Positions 43,028-52,571 of a stretch of DNA of 64,000 nucleotides are shown piece by piece. This stretch comes from Oscillospiraceae bacterium. Lineage in GTDB: Bacteria > Bacillota > Clostridia > Oscillospirales > Acutalibacteraceae. Each line of letters starts with the position of its first letter. The stretch's first letter is position 1. The stretch covers positions 452,754-516,753 of the forward strand of contig DOQR01000004.1 in NCBI GenBank assembly GCA_003514385.1, given 5' to 3'. Below the pieces are notes generated by a model, which saw nothing but the letters and a program-made list of their open reading frames with translations, ran no database searches and had not been told where the DNA came from. The position numbers and the translations under genes are program-made.

Positions 43028-43037
43028 ATGATACACC

Positions 43038-44237
43038 TTATTTTTCCATGAACGCTTCGGCGATGCGCGCGGTGCTGTGCCCGTCGCAGGCGTCCATAAA
43101 ATAGTTTCTGAAGTTTTCAATTTTCGCGCTGTCGAAGCCGGACTGCGCCTGCCTGACGGCGAAAATAATGCCCTCGGTATCCCGGACTATAGGACCGGGA
43201 ACGAAGTCCTCATATTTGTTATAGAAGCTGCGGTCGCGGTCATATTCTTCGAGATCGTAGGCAAAGAATATCATCGGACGGCTGAGCAGCGAATATTCAA
43301 AAATCACGGACGAATAGTCGCTTATCAGCATATCAGCCGCGCACATGGCGAGGTCGATTCGCACATCTTTTGAGATATCAAACACGAAGTTCTCATATTT
43401 TTCGCGCTCTTCGGCGCTGAGCGAAAAGCGTTTCGCCGTCTGCGGATGGAGCTTATACAGCAGGACGAAATCGTCAGACAGCTCCGCGTTCATGCGCTCG
43501 ATATCGAGCTTCAGATCCATATAGGACTTGAGAATCGAGTTGCCGCGGAAGGTCGGGGCATAGAGAATTATCTTCCTGTCCCCTATCTGCGGGAACTTTT
43601 TGAACATCTCCGCGCGGGCGGACGAGACGAAATCGGGATTGAAATAAATATCCGTCCTTGGCACGCCGAGAGGTCTGATTATGCTCTCCGGGCAGTTGAA
43701 CGCCTCGGCATAATACGGAATAATATTGCGCGCCGACACGGTGACTGCGGTATAGGTGTTGTGAATCGGATAGCGTTCGAGGCTCTTTCTGTCAGCGCCC
43801 CACTTGAGGTCGGCGGTCGAATAGCCCCATTTTTTGAACGCGCCGCACGCGTGCCAAAGCTGAATGACCTCGGTGCCCTTTCGAGGATGATTCGCGAACA
43901 GCGGAAAGAATGCATCCTCGACAAAGACGAGTTTGCTCGTCGCATATTCGCGCTGGAAGCGGATATTCTGCCTGAACTCCGCAGCCCTCGCGCTTATACT
44001 GCCCGCTCCCGCGGGAATAAGCATCTCGGTGCAGTGCATCCCGTGCGCCTCAAGCTCGCGCTTCATGCAGGACAGGTTGTCCGGAAGCGTTTTGCTGTTT
44101 GAAGCGAGGAGCACTTTTTTTTCGTCTATCGGCTTTTTCGCCGCGTGCCTGTATACCGCAGGCCAAATGCGGTAATAGAGCAGGTGGCGGCGCATATCGC
44201 CGAGTTTTTTTATCAGTCTTATAAGCAGTGACTTCAT
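43038..44237 (-). CDS. CDP-glycerol glycerophosphotransferase family protein
   Basis: 399 residues. Typical TagB/TagF motifs: IQLWHACGAFKKWGY (catalytic-type His), then ILYAPTFRGNSI, LLYKLHPQTAKRF and MLISDYSSVIFEYSLLSRPMIFFAYDLEEYDRDR, with the Asp-Tyr-Ser-Ser motif for CDP-glycerol. The N-terminal ~60 residues form a membrane-attached basic region (LIKKLGDMRRHLLYYRIW). It probably transfers a polyol phosphate to a wall-teichoic-acid-like polymer. It is the only such gene here, and ribitol phosphate as substrate cannot be excluded. Confidence 0.9.
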   Translation of the reverse strand: MKSLLIRLIKKLGDMRRHLLYYRIWPAVYRHAAKKPIDEKKVLLASNSKTLPDNLSCMKRELEAHGMHCTEMLIPAGAGSISARAAEFRQNIRFQREYATSKLVFVEDAFFPLFANHPRKGTEVIQLWHACGAFKKWGYSTADLKWGADRKSLERYPIHNTYTAVTVSARNIIPYYAEAFNCPESIIRPLGVPRTDIYFNPDFVSSARAEMFKKFPQIGDRKIILYAPTFRGNSILKSYMDLKLDIERMNAELSDDFVLLYKLHPQTAKRFSLSAEEREKYENFVFDISKDVRIDLAMCAADMLISDYSSVIFEYSLLSRPMIFFAYDLEEYDRDRSFYNKYEDFVPGPIVRDTEGIIFAVRQAQSGFDSAKIENFRNYFMDACDGHSTARIAEAFMEK

Positions 44238-44252
44238 CTGTCGCTTTCTTCC

Positions 44253-46004
44253 TTAAAAATGCAGCTTGGAGTTGACTTCCTGTACGGTCTTTTCGTCGAG
44301 CTTCAGCACCTTGCGGTCATATGTATACATTCCGTTGACCTCGAACTCAACGTCGCTGACCTGAGTATAGACAGTGGCGCAAAGTCCTTTCTTTATCAGC
44401 GGGATGACCTGTTTCTCGTGCAGCTTCTTATAAGCCGCGGAGAGCTTCTCCTTAGACCTGAACATGATATAGCCGAAGCTCTTCTGCTTGTTCCAGACGT
44501 GACCGTCGAGAATCATGCTGTATCCGCCGTATTCGCTTATGACGAACGGTCTGCCGTCAAGCTTCGGCATATGAATCGGCAGAATATATTTGTGCATGCT
44601 CTTGAGGTCGCAGCCCTTCTGATCGTACCAGCCGCTCGCGTGGTCAACGATTCTCGAGGGATCGTATGCCTTGACGGCATCGCCGATCTCCTTCGCGTCG
44701 AACTGACCCCAGCCCTCGTTGAAGGGCACCCAGCAGCCGATGCAGGTGCAGTTATAGAGATTGTCTATCATCTCGAACAGCTCGCGGCGGTAGTCATCAC
44801 GCCACTCTTTTTCGCCGCGGCTGAACCAGTTATATTTATTATCCTTGACGCCGATGCCGATATTCGGCAGAACACCCGCAAGGATATTTCCGATATACTC
44901 GCCGCCGCTGACCATATCCTGCCAGACTATCATGCCGAGTCTGTCGCAGTGATAGTACCAGCGCAGGGGCTCGACCTTGATATGCTTTCTGAGCATATTA
45001 AAGCCGAGGCGCTTCATCTCGGCGATGTCGAATATCATCGCTTCGTCGTTGGGCGGAGTCAGACCGCCGTCGCTCCAATAGCCCTGATCGAGCAGGCCGC
45101 GCTGGAAATAGGGCTCGTTATTGAGCATAAGGCGCGGCAGACCCTGCTTATCCTTGCCGACGCTGAACTTTCTCATGCCGAAATAGCTCTTGACCGTATC
45201 AACAGCCTCGCCGTTTTTCTTCACGGTGAGTACAAGGTCATAGAGAGTCGGGCTCTCGGGGCTCCAGAGTTTCGCATCGGGCACGGGAAGATGCGCGTTG
45301 AGCTTCATCTCGCCGGAATACACCTGCTCGCCGCCGAGCGAAATCTCAGCCTCTATCGTGCATCCGTCAAGTCCCTCGCCGGTGCAGGAGACGATTATCT
45401 CGCCCGCGTCGATATCGGGGGTCAGGCGCACGCAGGTGATATGGCTCTGAGCCACGGGCTCAAGCCACACGGTCTGCCAGATTCCGGAGGTTCCGGTATA
45501 CCAGAAGCCGACGGATTTGAGAACCTGTTTACCGCGATTCTGCCAGCCCTTGTCGGTCGGGTCATAGACCTTGACAACAAGCTCGTTTTCGCCGTCGACA
45601 AGTTCGTCGGTTATATCAAAAGAGAACGGGCAATAGCCGCCGGTATGAGTGCCGACGGAGACGCCGTTGACAAACACCTCGCACTGCCAATCGACAGCGC
45701 CGAAATGCAAAATGCAGCGCTTATTGTCAAAGCGGCTGTCGAGAGTGAACCTCTTTCTGTACCAAAGGCGCTCGTCTGGCTGAAGCGCGCGCTGAACGCC
45801 GGAGAGCTGGCTCTCGATGGCGAAAGGCAGGATTATCTTGCCGCTGAAATCTTTCGGGCAGGCGTCGCCCGCCGGGGTTATCTCATAATCGCACTCGCCG
45901 TTGAGGCACATCCAATCCTCGCGCACAAGCTGCGGGCGGGGATACTCCGGAAGAGGACAGTTTTTGTCCACATCGTCAAAGAATCGGGTTTTCAGATCGT
46001 TCAC
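44253..46004 (-). CDS. Glycoside hydrolase family 2 enzyme
   Basis: 583 residues with jelly roll, Ig-like and TIM-barrel parts in order. Domain 1: YPRPQLVREDWMCLNGECDYEI, RFDNKRCILHFGAVDWQCEVFVNGVSVGTHTGGYCPFSFDIT; then GTSGIWQTVWLEP; barrel: GFNMLRKHIKVEPLRWYYHCDRLGMIVWQD. The general acid/base is Glu in WVPFNEGWGQF and the nucleophile is Glu in FVISEYGGY. No signal peptide. Beta-galactosidase, mannosidase or glucuronidase specificity cannot be assigned. 15 bases upstream of the CDP-glycerol transferase gene, so possibly one transcript. Confidence 0.92.
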   Translation of the reverse strand: MNDLKTRFFDDVDKNCPLPEYPRPQLVREDWMCLNGECDYEITPAGDACPKDFSGKIILPFAIESQLSGVQRALQPDERLWYRKRFTLDSRFDNKRCILHFGAVDWQCEVFVNGVSVGTHTGGYCPFSFDITDELVDGENELVVKVYDPTDKGWQNRGKQVLKSVGFWYTGTSGIWQTVWLEPVAQSHITCVRLTPDIDAGEIIVSCTGEGLDGCTIEAEISLGGEQVYSGEMKLNAHLPVPDAKLWSPESPTLYDLVLTVKKNGEAVDTVKSYFGMRKFSVGKDKQGLPRLMLNNEPYFQRGLLDQGYWSDGGLTPPNDEAMIFDIAEMKRLGFNMLRKHIKVEPLRWYYHCDRLGMIVWQDMVSGGEYIGNILAGVLPNIGIGVKDNKYNWFSRGEKEWRDDYRRELFEMIDNLYNCTCIGCWVPFNEGWGQFDAKEIGDAVKAYDPSRIVDHASGWYDQKGCDLKSMHKYILPIHMPKLDGRPFVISEYGGYSMILDGHVWNKQKSFGYIMFRSKEKLSAAYKKLHEKQVIPLIKKGLCATVYTQVSDVEFEVNGMYTYDRKVLKLDEKTVQEVNSKLHF

Positions 46005-46077
46005 TTACTCAACCTCCGCAATTTAATTAAAAAGTCACATAGTATTATACATTAATTTATGCGTTTTGTCTATAGAT

Positions 46078-47475
46078 TTATTCTCTGTGCCACTTCACGC
46101 CCTGGGCAGTATCCTCGAGGACGATGCCCATTTCCTTGAGCTGATCTCTGATTCTGTCCGCCTCGGCCCAGTTTTTCTCCTTACGAGCGTTCGTGCGCGC
46201 CTCAATAAGAGCTTCAACATCGCTGTCGAGAGTCTCGGTCTTGCGGTTATAGACGAGTCCGAGCACTCCGGTCAGCTCGTCGAACATGGCTATCGCGCCT
46301 TCGACGAGTGCCTTCGAGGGGGTCTTGCCGACAACATTTGTATTGATATCGCGGACGAGCTCGAATATCGAAGCGATGGCGTCGGCGGTGTTGAGATCAT
46401 CGTCCATGGCGGCGATGAACTGCTCTCTGTACTTATTAAAGCCGTCGATAATCGCCTTATCGCCGTCATGCTCTGCATCAACGGCGTTCTTGAGCTCGAA
46501 ATCGAGCGAATCGCGGCAAGTATAGAGCCTGTTGAGCGCGGCGATGCACTGCTCGATGATATCGGTGCTGTAGTTTATCGGGCTTCTGTACTGAGCGGAG
46601 ATGAGCAGATAGCGGATCGGCTCATAGCCGTATTTTTCGGCAACATCGCGCACGGTGAAGAAATTGCCGAGGGACTTCGACATCTTCACGTTGTCAACGT
46701 TGATGTAGCCGTTGTGCATCCAATAGTGGGCAAACGGCTTGCCGGTGAAGCACTCGCTCTGGGCTATCTCATTCTCATGGTGCGGGAAGATAAGATCCTG
46801 GCCGCCGCAGTGAATATCAATGGTGTCGCCGAGATAGCGCCAGTTCATCGCGGAGCACTCGATATGCCAGCCGGGTCTGCCCTTTCCCCACGGGGAATCC
46901 CATGCGGGCTCGCCGGGCTTCGCGGCTTTCCAGACGGCGAAGTCCATCGGCTCGCGCTTGACCTCGCCGACCATTATACGCGCGCCCGCCTCAAGATCCT
47001 CGAGCGGCTGATGAGAGAGCTTGCCGTAATCCTTGAACTTCTCGGTGCTGAAATAAACGTCGCCCTGCGCCTCATAGGCATAGCCCTTTTCGATAAGGGT
47101 CGAGATTATCTGAATGATGGCGTCGATATTCTCGGTAGCCTTCGGATTTATCGTCGCGTGGCGGACATTGAGTCCGTCGGCGTCGGTCCAGAACTCTTTT
47201 ATATAGCGCTCGGAAATCTCGGAGAAATCAACATGCTCCTCGTTTGCGCGTCTGATTATTTTATCGTCGATATCCGTAAAATTCTGGACGAACTTCACAT
47301 TGTAGCCGCGATATTCGAGATAGCGGCGCAGGATATCGAAGATGCACAGCGGGCGGGCGTTGCCGATGTGGATATAGTTATACACGGTCGGACCGCAGGC
47401 GTACATCTTGATCTCGCCCGGAGTTATCGGGACAAGTTCTTCCTTTTTTCTTGTGAGAGTGTTATAGACTTTCAT
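46078..47475 (-). CDS. cysS: Cysteinyl-tRNA synthetase
   Basis: 465 residues. The HIGH-like sequence is YIHIGNARP, preceded by CGPTVYNY, the zinc-binding Cys motif. KMSKSLGN is present as VKMSKSLGNFF. The WHIECSAM and GGQDLIFPHHENEIAQ blocks are classical for CysS, the zinc ligands being Cys28-type, Cys and His/His residues. It follows cysE by 13 bases, and a cysteine-specific T-box leader lies far upstream, so charging level and precursor synthesis are co-controlled by tRNA-Cys. Confidence 0.96.
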   Translation of the reverse strand: MKVYNTLTRKKEELVPITPGEIKMYACGPTVYNYIHIGNARPLCIFDILRRYLEYRGYNVKFVQNFTDIDDKIIRRANEEHVDFSEISERYIKEFWTDADGLNVRHATINPKATENIDAIIQIISTLIEKGYAYEAQGDVYFSTEKFKDYGKLSHQPLEDLEAGARIMVGEVKREPMDFAVWKAAKPGEPAWDSPWGKGRPGWHIECSAMNWRYLGDTIDIHCGGQDLIFPHHENEIAQSECFTGKPFAHYWMHNGYINVDNVKMSKSLGNFFTVRDVAEKYGYEPIRYLLISAQYRSPINYSTDIIEQCIAALNRLYTCRDSLDFELKNAVDAEHDGDKAIIDGFNKYREQFIAAMDDDLNTADAIASIFELVRDINTNVVGKTPSKALVEGAIAMFDELTGVLGLVYNRKTETLDSDVEALIEARTNARKEKNWAEADRIRDQLKEMGIVLEDTAQGVKWHRE

Positions 47476-47488
47476 TTATATCTTCCTT

Positions 47489-48136
47489 TCAGTCAATTTC
47501 CTGTGTGTTTTCCTGCTCCTCAAGCTGTTTTCTCAGCTGGGAGACCTGATGTTCGAGCCTGCAGAGCTCCTGCGCGACCGGGTCGGGTATATGCACCTGG
47601 TCGAGGTCGTCGACCCTGACTCCGTTGCGGCGAACGATATGAGCCGGAACGCCGACGGCGGTACAGTCGGGCGGAATCTCATCGAGAACCACTGCGCCCG
47701 CGGCGATATTCGAGTTATCGCCGACCTTGAACGGGCCGAGCACCTTTGCGCCCGCGCCGATCATGACATTGTTGCCGATAGTCGGATGGCGTTTGCCGGT
47801 ATCCTTGCCGGTACCGCCGAGGGTCACGCCCTGATATATCATAACATCATCGCCTATAACGGCGGTCTCGCCGATAACGACGCCGGTGCCGTGGTCGATG
47901 AAAAAGCGCCTGCCGATGGTCGCCGCCGGGTGTATCTCTATCCCGGTTTTACGCGCCGCCCGCTGCGATATCCAGCGTGCGAGGAAGAACATCCTGCGGC
48001 GATAGCACCAATTGGCTCTGCGGTGCATTCTTATAGCTTTAAGACCCGGATAGAGGAAGAAGATTTCGAGCGCGCTTCTCGCGGCGGGGTCGCGCCGTTT
48101 GAAGGTGCTTATATCCTCCCTGAGCCTGTCAAACAT
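47489..48136 (-). CDS. cysE: Serine O-acetyltransferase
   Basis: Makes O-acetylserine from serine and acetyl-CoA for cysteine synthesis. 215 residues from ATG 48136 with AAGGAG upstream. The N-terminal helices ([23 protein letters not shown]) lead to a left-handed beta-helix: [43 protein letters not shown] and [36 protein letters not shown], with the catalytic His-Asp pair (DHGTG) present. The C-terminal 50 residues ([15 protein letters not shown]) are charged. Expected to be inhibited by cysteine. Confidence 0.94.
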   Translation of the reverse strand: MFDRLREDISTFKRRDPAARSALEIFFLYPGLKAIRMHRRANWCYRRRMFFLARWISQRAARKTGIEIHPAATIGRRFFIDHGTGVVIGETAVIGDDVMIYQGVTLGGTGKDTGKRHPTIGNNVMIGAGAKVLGPFKVGDNSNIAAGAVVLDEIPPDCTAVGVPAHIVRRNGVRVDDLDQVHIPDPVAQELCRLEHQVSQLRKQLEEQENTQEID

Positions 48137-48288
48137 AAATATCAACTCCTTGAGCTCGGATAAAATTGCCGCCGCAATGCGGCGTGTGAGGTGAAACAAG
48201 TTCCTTTGTCCCGGCTCATGCCGAGAAATCGGGATGTAGGAAATATGAGGTATGAAGAGGTCTTCGGTGGGGACGGATATGCGTTTCG

Positions 48289-48332
48289 TGCCGCCGAAGG
48301 CGGCAACGGTGCGTCGGGTCGCCGCACCCTAC
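48289..48332. repeat. 44-bp palindromic dispersed repeat, copy 3
   Basis: TGCCGCC-GAA-GGCGGCA stem, then GGTGCG...CGCACC, ending CCCTAC. Lies between the T-box and cysE, so it would be inside the leader transcript. Confidence 0.75.
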
Positions 48333-48393
48333 GAGTTCAAAATTTCACCTCTTCACTATTCACTTTTACTCATAGCTTTTATCATCGGCGAAA

Positions 48394-48448
48394 CAACCCC
48401 CTCAGTCTCGGCTTGCGCCGAGCCGGCTCCCCTTGCAGGGGCGCCAAT
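48394..48448. repeat. Compound palindromic repeat (CCCCTCAGTC type)
   Basis: Begins with ACCCCCTCAGTC, then the stem CTCGGC-TTGC-GCCGAG, then a second stem GCTCCCC-TTGC-AGGGGC. Such CCCCTCAGTC...GCTCCCC units are, as I recall, common intergenic elements in gut Firmicutes. Only one clear copy is seen in this window. Confidence 0.6.
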
Positions 48449-48472
48449 AAAAAGTCCGTTCGCGCGATAACA

Positions 48473-48720
48473 TACAAAAAGCCTCCGTTATCCTTACGGA
48501 CAACGGAGGCGCTTGAGCGCGGTTCCACTCCTGTTTATATCTCTGCGCGCAAATACGCGCCCGGCCGATAACGGTGCCTTCCGCGCAGGGATACTTCGGT
48601 TCCCCCTGCGTGCTGACGGGTGCATTTCGCCTTCATACGGCAAGGAGCTTTCTCAGCTTCGGGCTCCCTCTCTTTTGCCGCGGATATCCGGCTACTTCTC
48701 CCGGTAAACGCATTTTATTT
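48473..48720 (-). promoter_or_regulatory. T-box riboswitch, cysteine specifier
   Basis: Minus strand. Stem I region with AGTA-type (GAGAAGTAG) and GGGAGCCCGAAGCTGAGA motifs, then a specifier loop GAAATGCACC with codon TGC (Cys, 48625-48623 on minus), then the anti-terminator T-box GAGTGGAACCGCG (48530-48518) and a terminator hairpin GCCTCCGTT / AACGGAGGC (48510-48481) with TTTTTG. It controls cysE-cysS: uncharged tRNA-Cys should prevent termination. About 340 bases of repeat-rich leader separate it from the cysE ATG. Confidence 0.93.
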
Positions 48721-48774
48721 TTTGGTTTTTGTCAGCCGATATTACTCGCATATCTACTAATCATTATATTGAAA

Positions 48775-49356
48775 TCACTTGGAAAAGTCAATAAGTTTTT
48801 TGCTGTCCACAAAATATGTGATGCCCGAAACGACCGTCAGAACGGCGGTTATCCAGAGCATGATATTCGACACTCTCGCGAGGGTGAACCAGCCGGCGTT
48901 TGCGAAAATATCAAACGTCGCGTCAAGCTCGGCAAGGAGCATGATAACAATAGTGAACACCATCTGGCTGACGGTTTTCGCCTTGCCCCAATAGTTTGCG
49001 GGGATAACAATGCCCTGCGCCGTGGCGATAAGGCGGACGCCTGCGACGGCGAACTCGCGGGTGAGGACTATCATGACGATCCAGATGCTGCACCAGCCCT
49101 CGCGCATAAATGCGAGCAGAGCGGCAGTGGTGAGCATTTTATCGGCGAGCGGATCGAGAAGCTTGCCGAAAACGGTTATGATCTTACGCTTTCTCGCAAT
49201 TTTGCCGTCAAGCAGATCGGTAATCGACGCTATGGAGAAAACGGCGAGCGCGGCTAAGTAATGATAAGGAAACTCAATAAGCATAAGCGCGAGATAGACA
49301 GGCGCGAGAAACATTCTGATGACCGTAAGTTTGTTGGGCAGATTCAGCTTCTGCAT
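48775..49356 (-). CDS. pgsA: CDP-diacylglycerol--glycerol-3-phosphate 3-phosphatidyltransferase
   Basis: 193-residue membrane enzyme of phosphatidylglycerol synthesis. The CDP-alcohol phosphotransferase motif is DLLDGKIARKRKIITVFGKLLDPLADKM, with the D-x2-DG-x2-AR-x8-G-x3-D-x3-D residues all present. Hydrophobic segments: FLAPVYLALMLIEFPYHYLAALAVFSI, LTTAALLAFM, WCSIWIVMIVLTREFAVAG, MVFTIVIMLLAELDA, MLWITAVLTVVSGITYF. It follows rimO by 23 bases in the recA-recX-rimO-pgsA order familiar from Firmicutes. Confidence 0.94.
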   Translation of the reverse strand: MQKLNLPNKLTVIRMFLAPVYLALMLIEFPYHYLAALAVFSIASITDLLDGKIARKRKIITVFGKLLDPLADKMLTTAALLAFMREGWCSIWIVMIVLTREFAVAGVRLIATAQGIVIPANYWGKAKTVSQMVFTIVIMLLAELDATFDIFANAGWFTLARVSNIMLWITAVLTVVSGITYFVDSKKLIDFSK

Positions 49357-49379
49357 TTCTATTCCCCTTTCCCGGGTTG

Positions 49380-50708
49380 TTATACTGTTCTTCCGAGCAG
49401 GTCATATTCGTTCGTGCCGAGTATCTCGACATCGACGAAATCGCCTTCTTTTATGAAATCTGGCGAGGTGAAGATTATCTTGCCGTCGATATCGGGCGCG
49501 TCCATATAGGAGCGACCCGAATAGCTGTCGGTATAATCATCATAGCTCTCGGTGAGCACACGCAGGGTTTTGCCGATGATTTCGTTGTTCTTTTCGCTCA
49601 TTATCTCATACTGATCCTGCATGATGACCTCGGCGCGGCGGGCTTTCACATCGTCGTCAACCTGATTTTCCATCTTCGCGGCGGGAGTGCCCTCCTGCGG
49701 GGAATATTCGAAGCAGCCGAGGCGCTCGAACTCCTCCTCGTTGACGAACTCGGCAAGAGTCTCAAACTCGTCGTCGCCCTCGCCGGGGAAGCCGACAATA
49801 AACGTCGTGCGGATAGTGATATCCGGCATGCGCTCGCGCAGTTTTCTTATGACCTCGCGGGTCTCTTCCGCGGTGCTGTGGCGGTTCATCGCCTTGAGGA
49901 TTTTATCGTCCGCGTGCTGGAGCGGCAGGTCTATATAGTGAAGCACCTTGGGCTGGGAAGCCATGGTGTCGATAAGCTCGTCGGTTATCTTATCGGGATA
50001 GCAATAGAGCAGGCGTATCCACTCGATGCCGTCGATCTCGCAGAGCAAATCAAGCAGATGAGCGAGCCTGTATTCGCCGTATATATCAATGCCGTAGGAC
50101 GAGACATCCTGCGCGATAAGCACGAGTTCTTTGACACCCCCATTCGCAAGGGTCTTCGCCTCTTCGACTATACTCTCCTCGTCGCGGCTGCGGAAAGGTC
50201 CGCGGATGGACGGGATGGCGCAATAGGTGCAGCAGTTCGAGCATCCCTCGGCTATCTTGAGATACGCCCAGTAATCGGGAGTAGTGAGCACGCGCTCGCC
50301 GCACATGGGAAGCTCTTTTTTGTCGGGGAAAACATTGGTCTGCTTGCCGTCGAGAACCTCGTCAACTATCTTGTCGATATCGCCGTTTGCGCCGATGCCG
50401 ACGACCGCATCGACCTCGGGAATCTCCTGAAGTATCTCGTCGCGGTAGCGCTCGGCGAGGCATCCGGTGACAATGACCGCGCGGACGAGTCCGTCTTTTT
50501 TGAGGCCGACCATCTCCAGAATTGTGTCGATAGCCTCCTGCTTGGCGGAGTCGATAAACGCGCAGGTGTTGACTATAACTGCGTCGAGGCGCTCGAAATT
50601 GTCCGCATTTTCAAATCCGGCGTTCTGAAGCTTTGCGAGCATCAGCTCACCGTCGACCTGATTCTTCGGGCAGCCGAGCGACACGAATAAAACTCTTCTT
50701 TTCTTCAT
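49380..50708 (-). CDS. rimO: Ribosomal protein S12 methylthiotransferase
   Basis: Radical-SAM enzyme that adds a methylthio group to Asp88 of ribosomal protein S12. N-terminal UPF0004 domain: VSLGCPKNQVDGELM and NTCAFIDSAKQEAID and VTGCLAERY (three cysteines of the auxiliary cluster). Radical-SAM CxxxCxxC: EGCSNCCTYCAIPSIRG. C-terminal TRAM: YDDYTDSYSGRSYMDAPDIDGKIIF, typical of RimO rather than MiaB. ATG 50708 has AAGGAAG upstream; a TTG at 50711 is also possible. 442 residues is standard. Confidence 0.95.
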   Translation of the reverse strand: MKKRRVLFVSLGCPKNQVDGELMLAKLQNAGFENADNFERLDAVIVNTCAFIDSAKQEAIDTILEMVGLKKDGLVRAVIVTGCLAERYRDEILQEIPEVDAVVGIGANGDIDKIVDEVLDGKQTNVFPDKKELPMCGERVLTTPDYWAYLKIAEGCSNCCTYCAIPSIRGPFRSRDEESIVEEAKTLANGGVKELVLIAQDVSSYGIDIYGEYRLAHLLDLLCEIDGIEWIRLLYCYPDKITDELIDTMASQPKVLHYIDLPLQHADDKILKAMNRHSTAEETREVIRKLRERMPDITIRTTFIVGFPGEGDDEFETLAEFVNEEEFERLGCFEYSPQEGTPAAKMENQVDDDVKARRAEVIMQDQYEIMSEKNNEIIGKTLRVLTESYDDYTDSYSGRSYMDAPDIDGKIIFTSPDFIKEGDFVDVEILGTNEYDLLGRTV

Positions 50709-50771
50709 CAAACAGTTCTTCCTTTCGCTTGATAACAGAAATTATACACTATTTTTTCCTTTTCTTATCTT

Positions 50772-51404
50772 CTAACAGGAAAATTGATCGTCCGTATCTT
50801 CATATTCCTCGTCCATCGCGCGCATTGCCGAACGGATATCGGAATAGCCGTAGCCGAGACGGGTCAGGGCGTTGAAAGTGCGCCGCCTGCCCTTTTCATC
50901 GGAAAATTTGCCGGCGAATTTGGTCTCCAGCAGATTTTTTATCCGCTCAACGTCGTCGCCGTCGAGCTCTTCGGCACATTCGCTCGCCGTCTCGCGCGAT
51001 ATTCCGCGCTGTCTGAGTTCCTGTTCGATGCGCTTTTTGCCCATGCCGCGCCGCTCATACAGCTCCTGCGCGAGGGTGTGGGCATAGCGCTCGTCGTTGA
51101 CATAGCCCATCTCTTCAAGGCGTTCGACCGCTTCGCGCGCAAACTCCGCGCCGGAGCGGCGTGCAACCTTTCGCTGGAGCTCCTTTGACGAATGGTCGCG
51201 CCGCGAGAGAATATCGACAGCCGCGTTAAATGCACGGCAGGAGCCTGCCGCCTCGCAAAAGGCGGCAAACTCCGCATCGTCAATTTCATCGCCGGAGCGT
51301 ATATTCTGACTCGCCCAGAAATCCCGGGTAACGGTCAGGCGGTACTCCCCGTCGACAAGTATATGTATTTTTTGTCCCCTGCCCTGCTGTGCCGTTATCT
51401 TCAT
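50772..51404 (-). CDS. recX: Regulatory protein RecX
   Basis: 210-residue modulator of RecA filaments. The RecX three-helix repeats are seen in FNAAVDILSRRDHSSKELQRKVARRSG, ERLEEMGYVNDERYAHTLAQELYERRGMGKKRIEQELRQRGI and RRTFNALTRLGYGYSDIRSAM. The start codon overlaps the recA stop (TGATG), the common recA-recX layout, so it is made at lower level by coupling. Confidence 0.93.
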   Translation of the reverse strand: MKITAQQGRGQKIHILVDGEYRLTVTRDFWASQNIRSGDEIDDAEFAAFCEAAGSCRAFNAAVDILSRRDHSSKELQRKVARRSGAEFAREAVERLEEMGYVNDERYAHTLAQELYERRGMGKKRIEQELRQRGISRETASECAEELDGDDVERIKNLLETKFAGKFSDEKGRRRTFNALTRLGYGYSDIRSAMRAMDEEYEDTDDQFSC

Positions 51405-52534
51405 CAATCGTCGTCATCAACAACGATGTCAAGCTTCGCCTTTGCGCCGGAACGGCTCGTGGGCTTCTTGGGCATCGCAGCGGGTGCAGGCTCGGCGGCA
51501 GGTGCGGGCTTCTCCGCAGGCTTTGCGGCGGCTCTTGCGGCGTTGTTCTCCGCCATAAGGCGCTCGCGAACCTGGGCTTCGAGCTCCGCCATGAAGTCGG
51601 GATGCTCGCTGATATAATTCTTGACATTGTCTCTGCCCTGGCCGAGGCGGTTCTCGTTATAAGAGAACCACGCGCCGCTCTTATGGATGATATCATATTT
51701 TACGGCGAGGTCGAGTATTTCGCCGACCTTGGATATGCCCTTGCCGTACATGATATCGAACTCAGCCTCTTTAAAGGGCGGAGCGACCTTATTCTTGACT
51801 ATCTTAGCCCTTGTGCGCGAGCCGATGAACTCGTTGCCGGGACCTTTGAGCTGCTCTATCTTGCGGACATCGATACGGATAGAAGCATAGAACTTCAGCG
51901 CACGACCGCCTGTTGTGACCTCGGGGTTGCCATAGACAACGCCGACCTTTTCACGCAGCTGGTTTATGAAAATTATAATAGTATTCGACTTTGAAATCGC
52001 GCCCGCAAGCTTTCTGAGAGCCTGCGACATAAGGCGCGCGTGGAGACCGACATGGGAGTCGCCCATATCGCCCTCGATCTCCGAGCGCGGAACAAGAGCC
52101 GCAACGGAGTCGACGACTATAACATCGATAGCGCCCGAACGGGTCAGAGCTTCGGTTATCTCGAGCGCCTGCTCGCCGTTGTCCGGCTGGGAGACGAGAA
52201 GAGAATCAACATCAACACCGAGATTCGCTGCATATACGGGATCGAGCGCGTGCTCGGCATCGATAAACGCAGCCTCGCCGCCCATTCTCTGAGCCTCGGC
52301 GACAACATGGAGCGCGAGAGTGGTTTTACCGGACGACTCGGGGCCGTATATCTCGATTATTCTGCCGCGCGGAAGTCCGCCGATGCCGGTGGCGGCGTCG
52401 AGTGTAACAGAGCCGGTCGAGATAGCCTCGACATTCATTGCCGTGTTCTGGCCGAGTCTCATTATCGAGCCTTTGCCGAAATTCTTCTCTATCTGCGATA
52501 TCGCAGTTTCAAGCGCTTTCTGTTTATCTGCCAT
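51404..52534 (-). CDS. recA: RecA recombinase
   Basis: 376 residues, ATP-dependent strand-exchange and LexA-coprotease filament. Walker [12 protein letters not shown], Walker [15 protein letters not shown]1/L2 loop regions [28 protein letters not shown] and [23 protein letters not shown]. The C-terminal tail is an Ala/Pro/Lys-rich linker ([18 protein letters not shown]...) ending in DDDD, longer than in many Firmicutes and probably disordered. A LexA box and a promoter lie upstream. Confidence 0.97.
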   Translation of the reverse strand: MADKQKALETAISQIEKNFGKGSIMRLGQNTAMNVEAISTGSVTLDAATGIGGLPRGRIIEIYGPESSGKTTLALHVVAEAQRMGGEAAFIDAEHALDPVYAANLGVDVDSLLVSQPDNGEQALEITEALTRSGAIDVIVVDSVAALVPRSEIEGDMGDSHVGLHARLMSQALRKLAGAISKSNTIIIFINQLREKVGVVYGNPEVTTGGRALKFYASIRIDVRKIEQLKGPGNEFIGSRTRAKIVKNKVAPPFKEAEFDIMYGKGISKVGEILDLAVKYDIIHKSGAWFSYNENRLGQGRDNVKNYISEHPDFMAELEAQVRERLMAENNAARAAAKPAEKPAPAAEPAPAAMPKKPTSRSGAKAKLDIVVDDDD

Positions 52535-52571
52535 ATTCGTTCCGTCCTTTCGGGGAGCTGAAATTTTGTTC

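Noticed and set aside
44259..47619. Long plus-strand frames opposite the GH2 and cysS genes
   Set aside because: Both real genes have intact catalytic motifs on minus; the plus frames have none.
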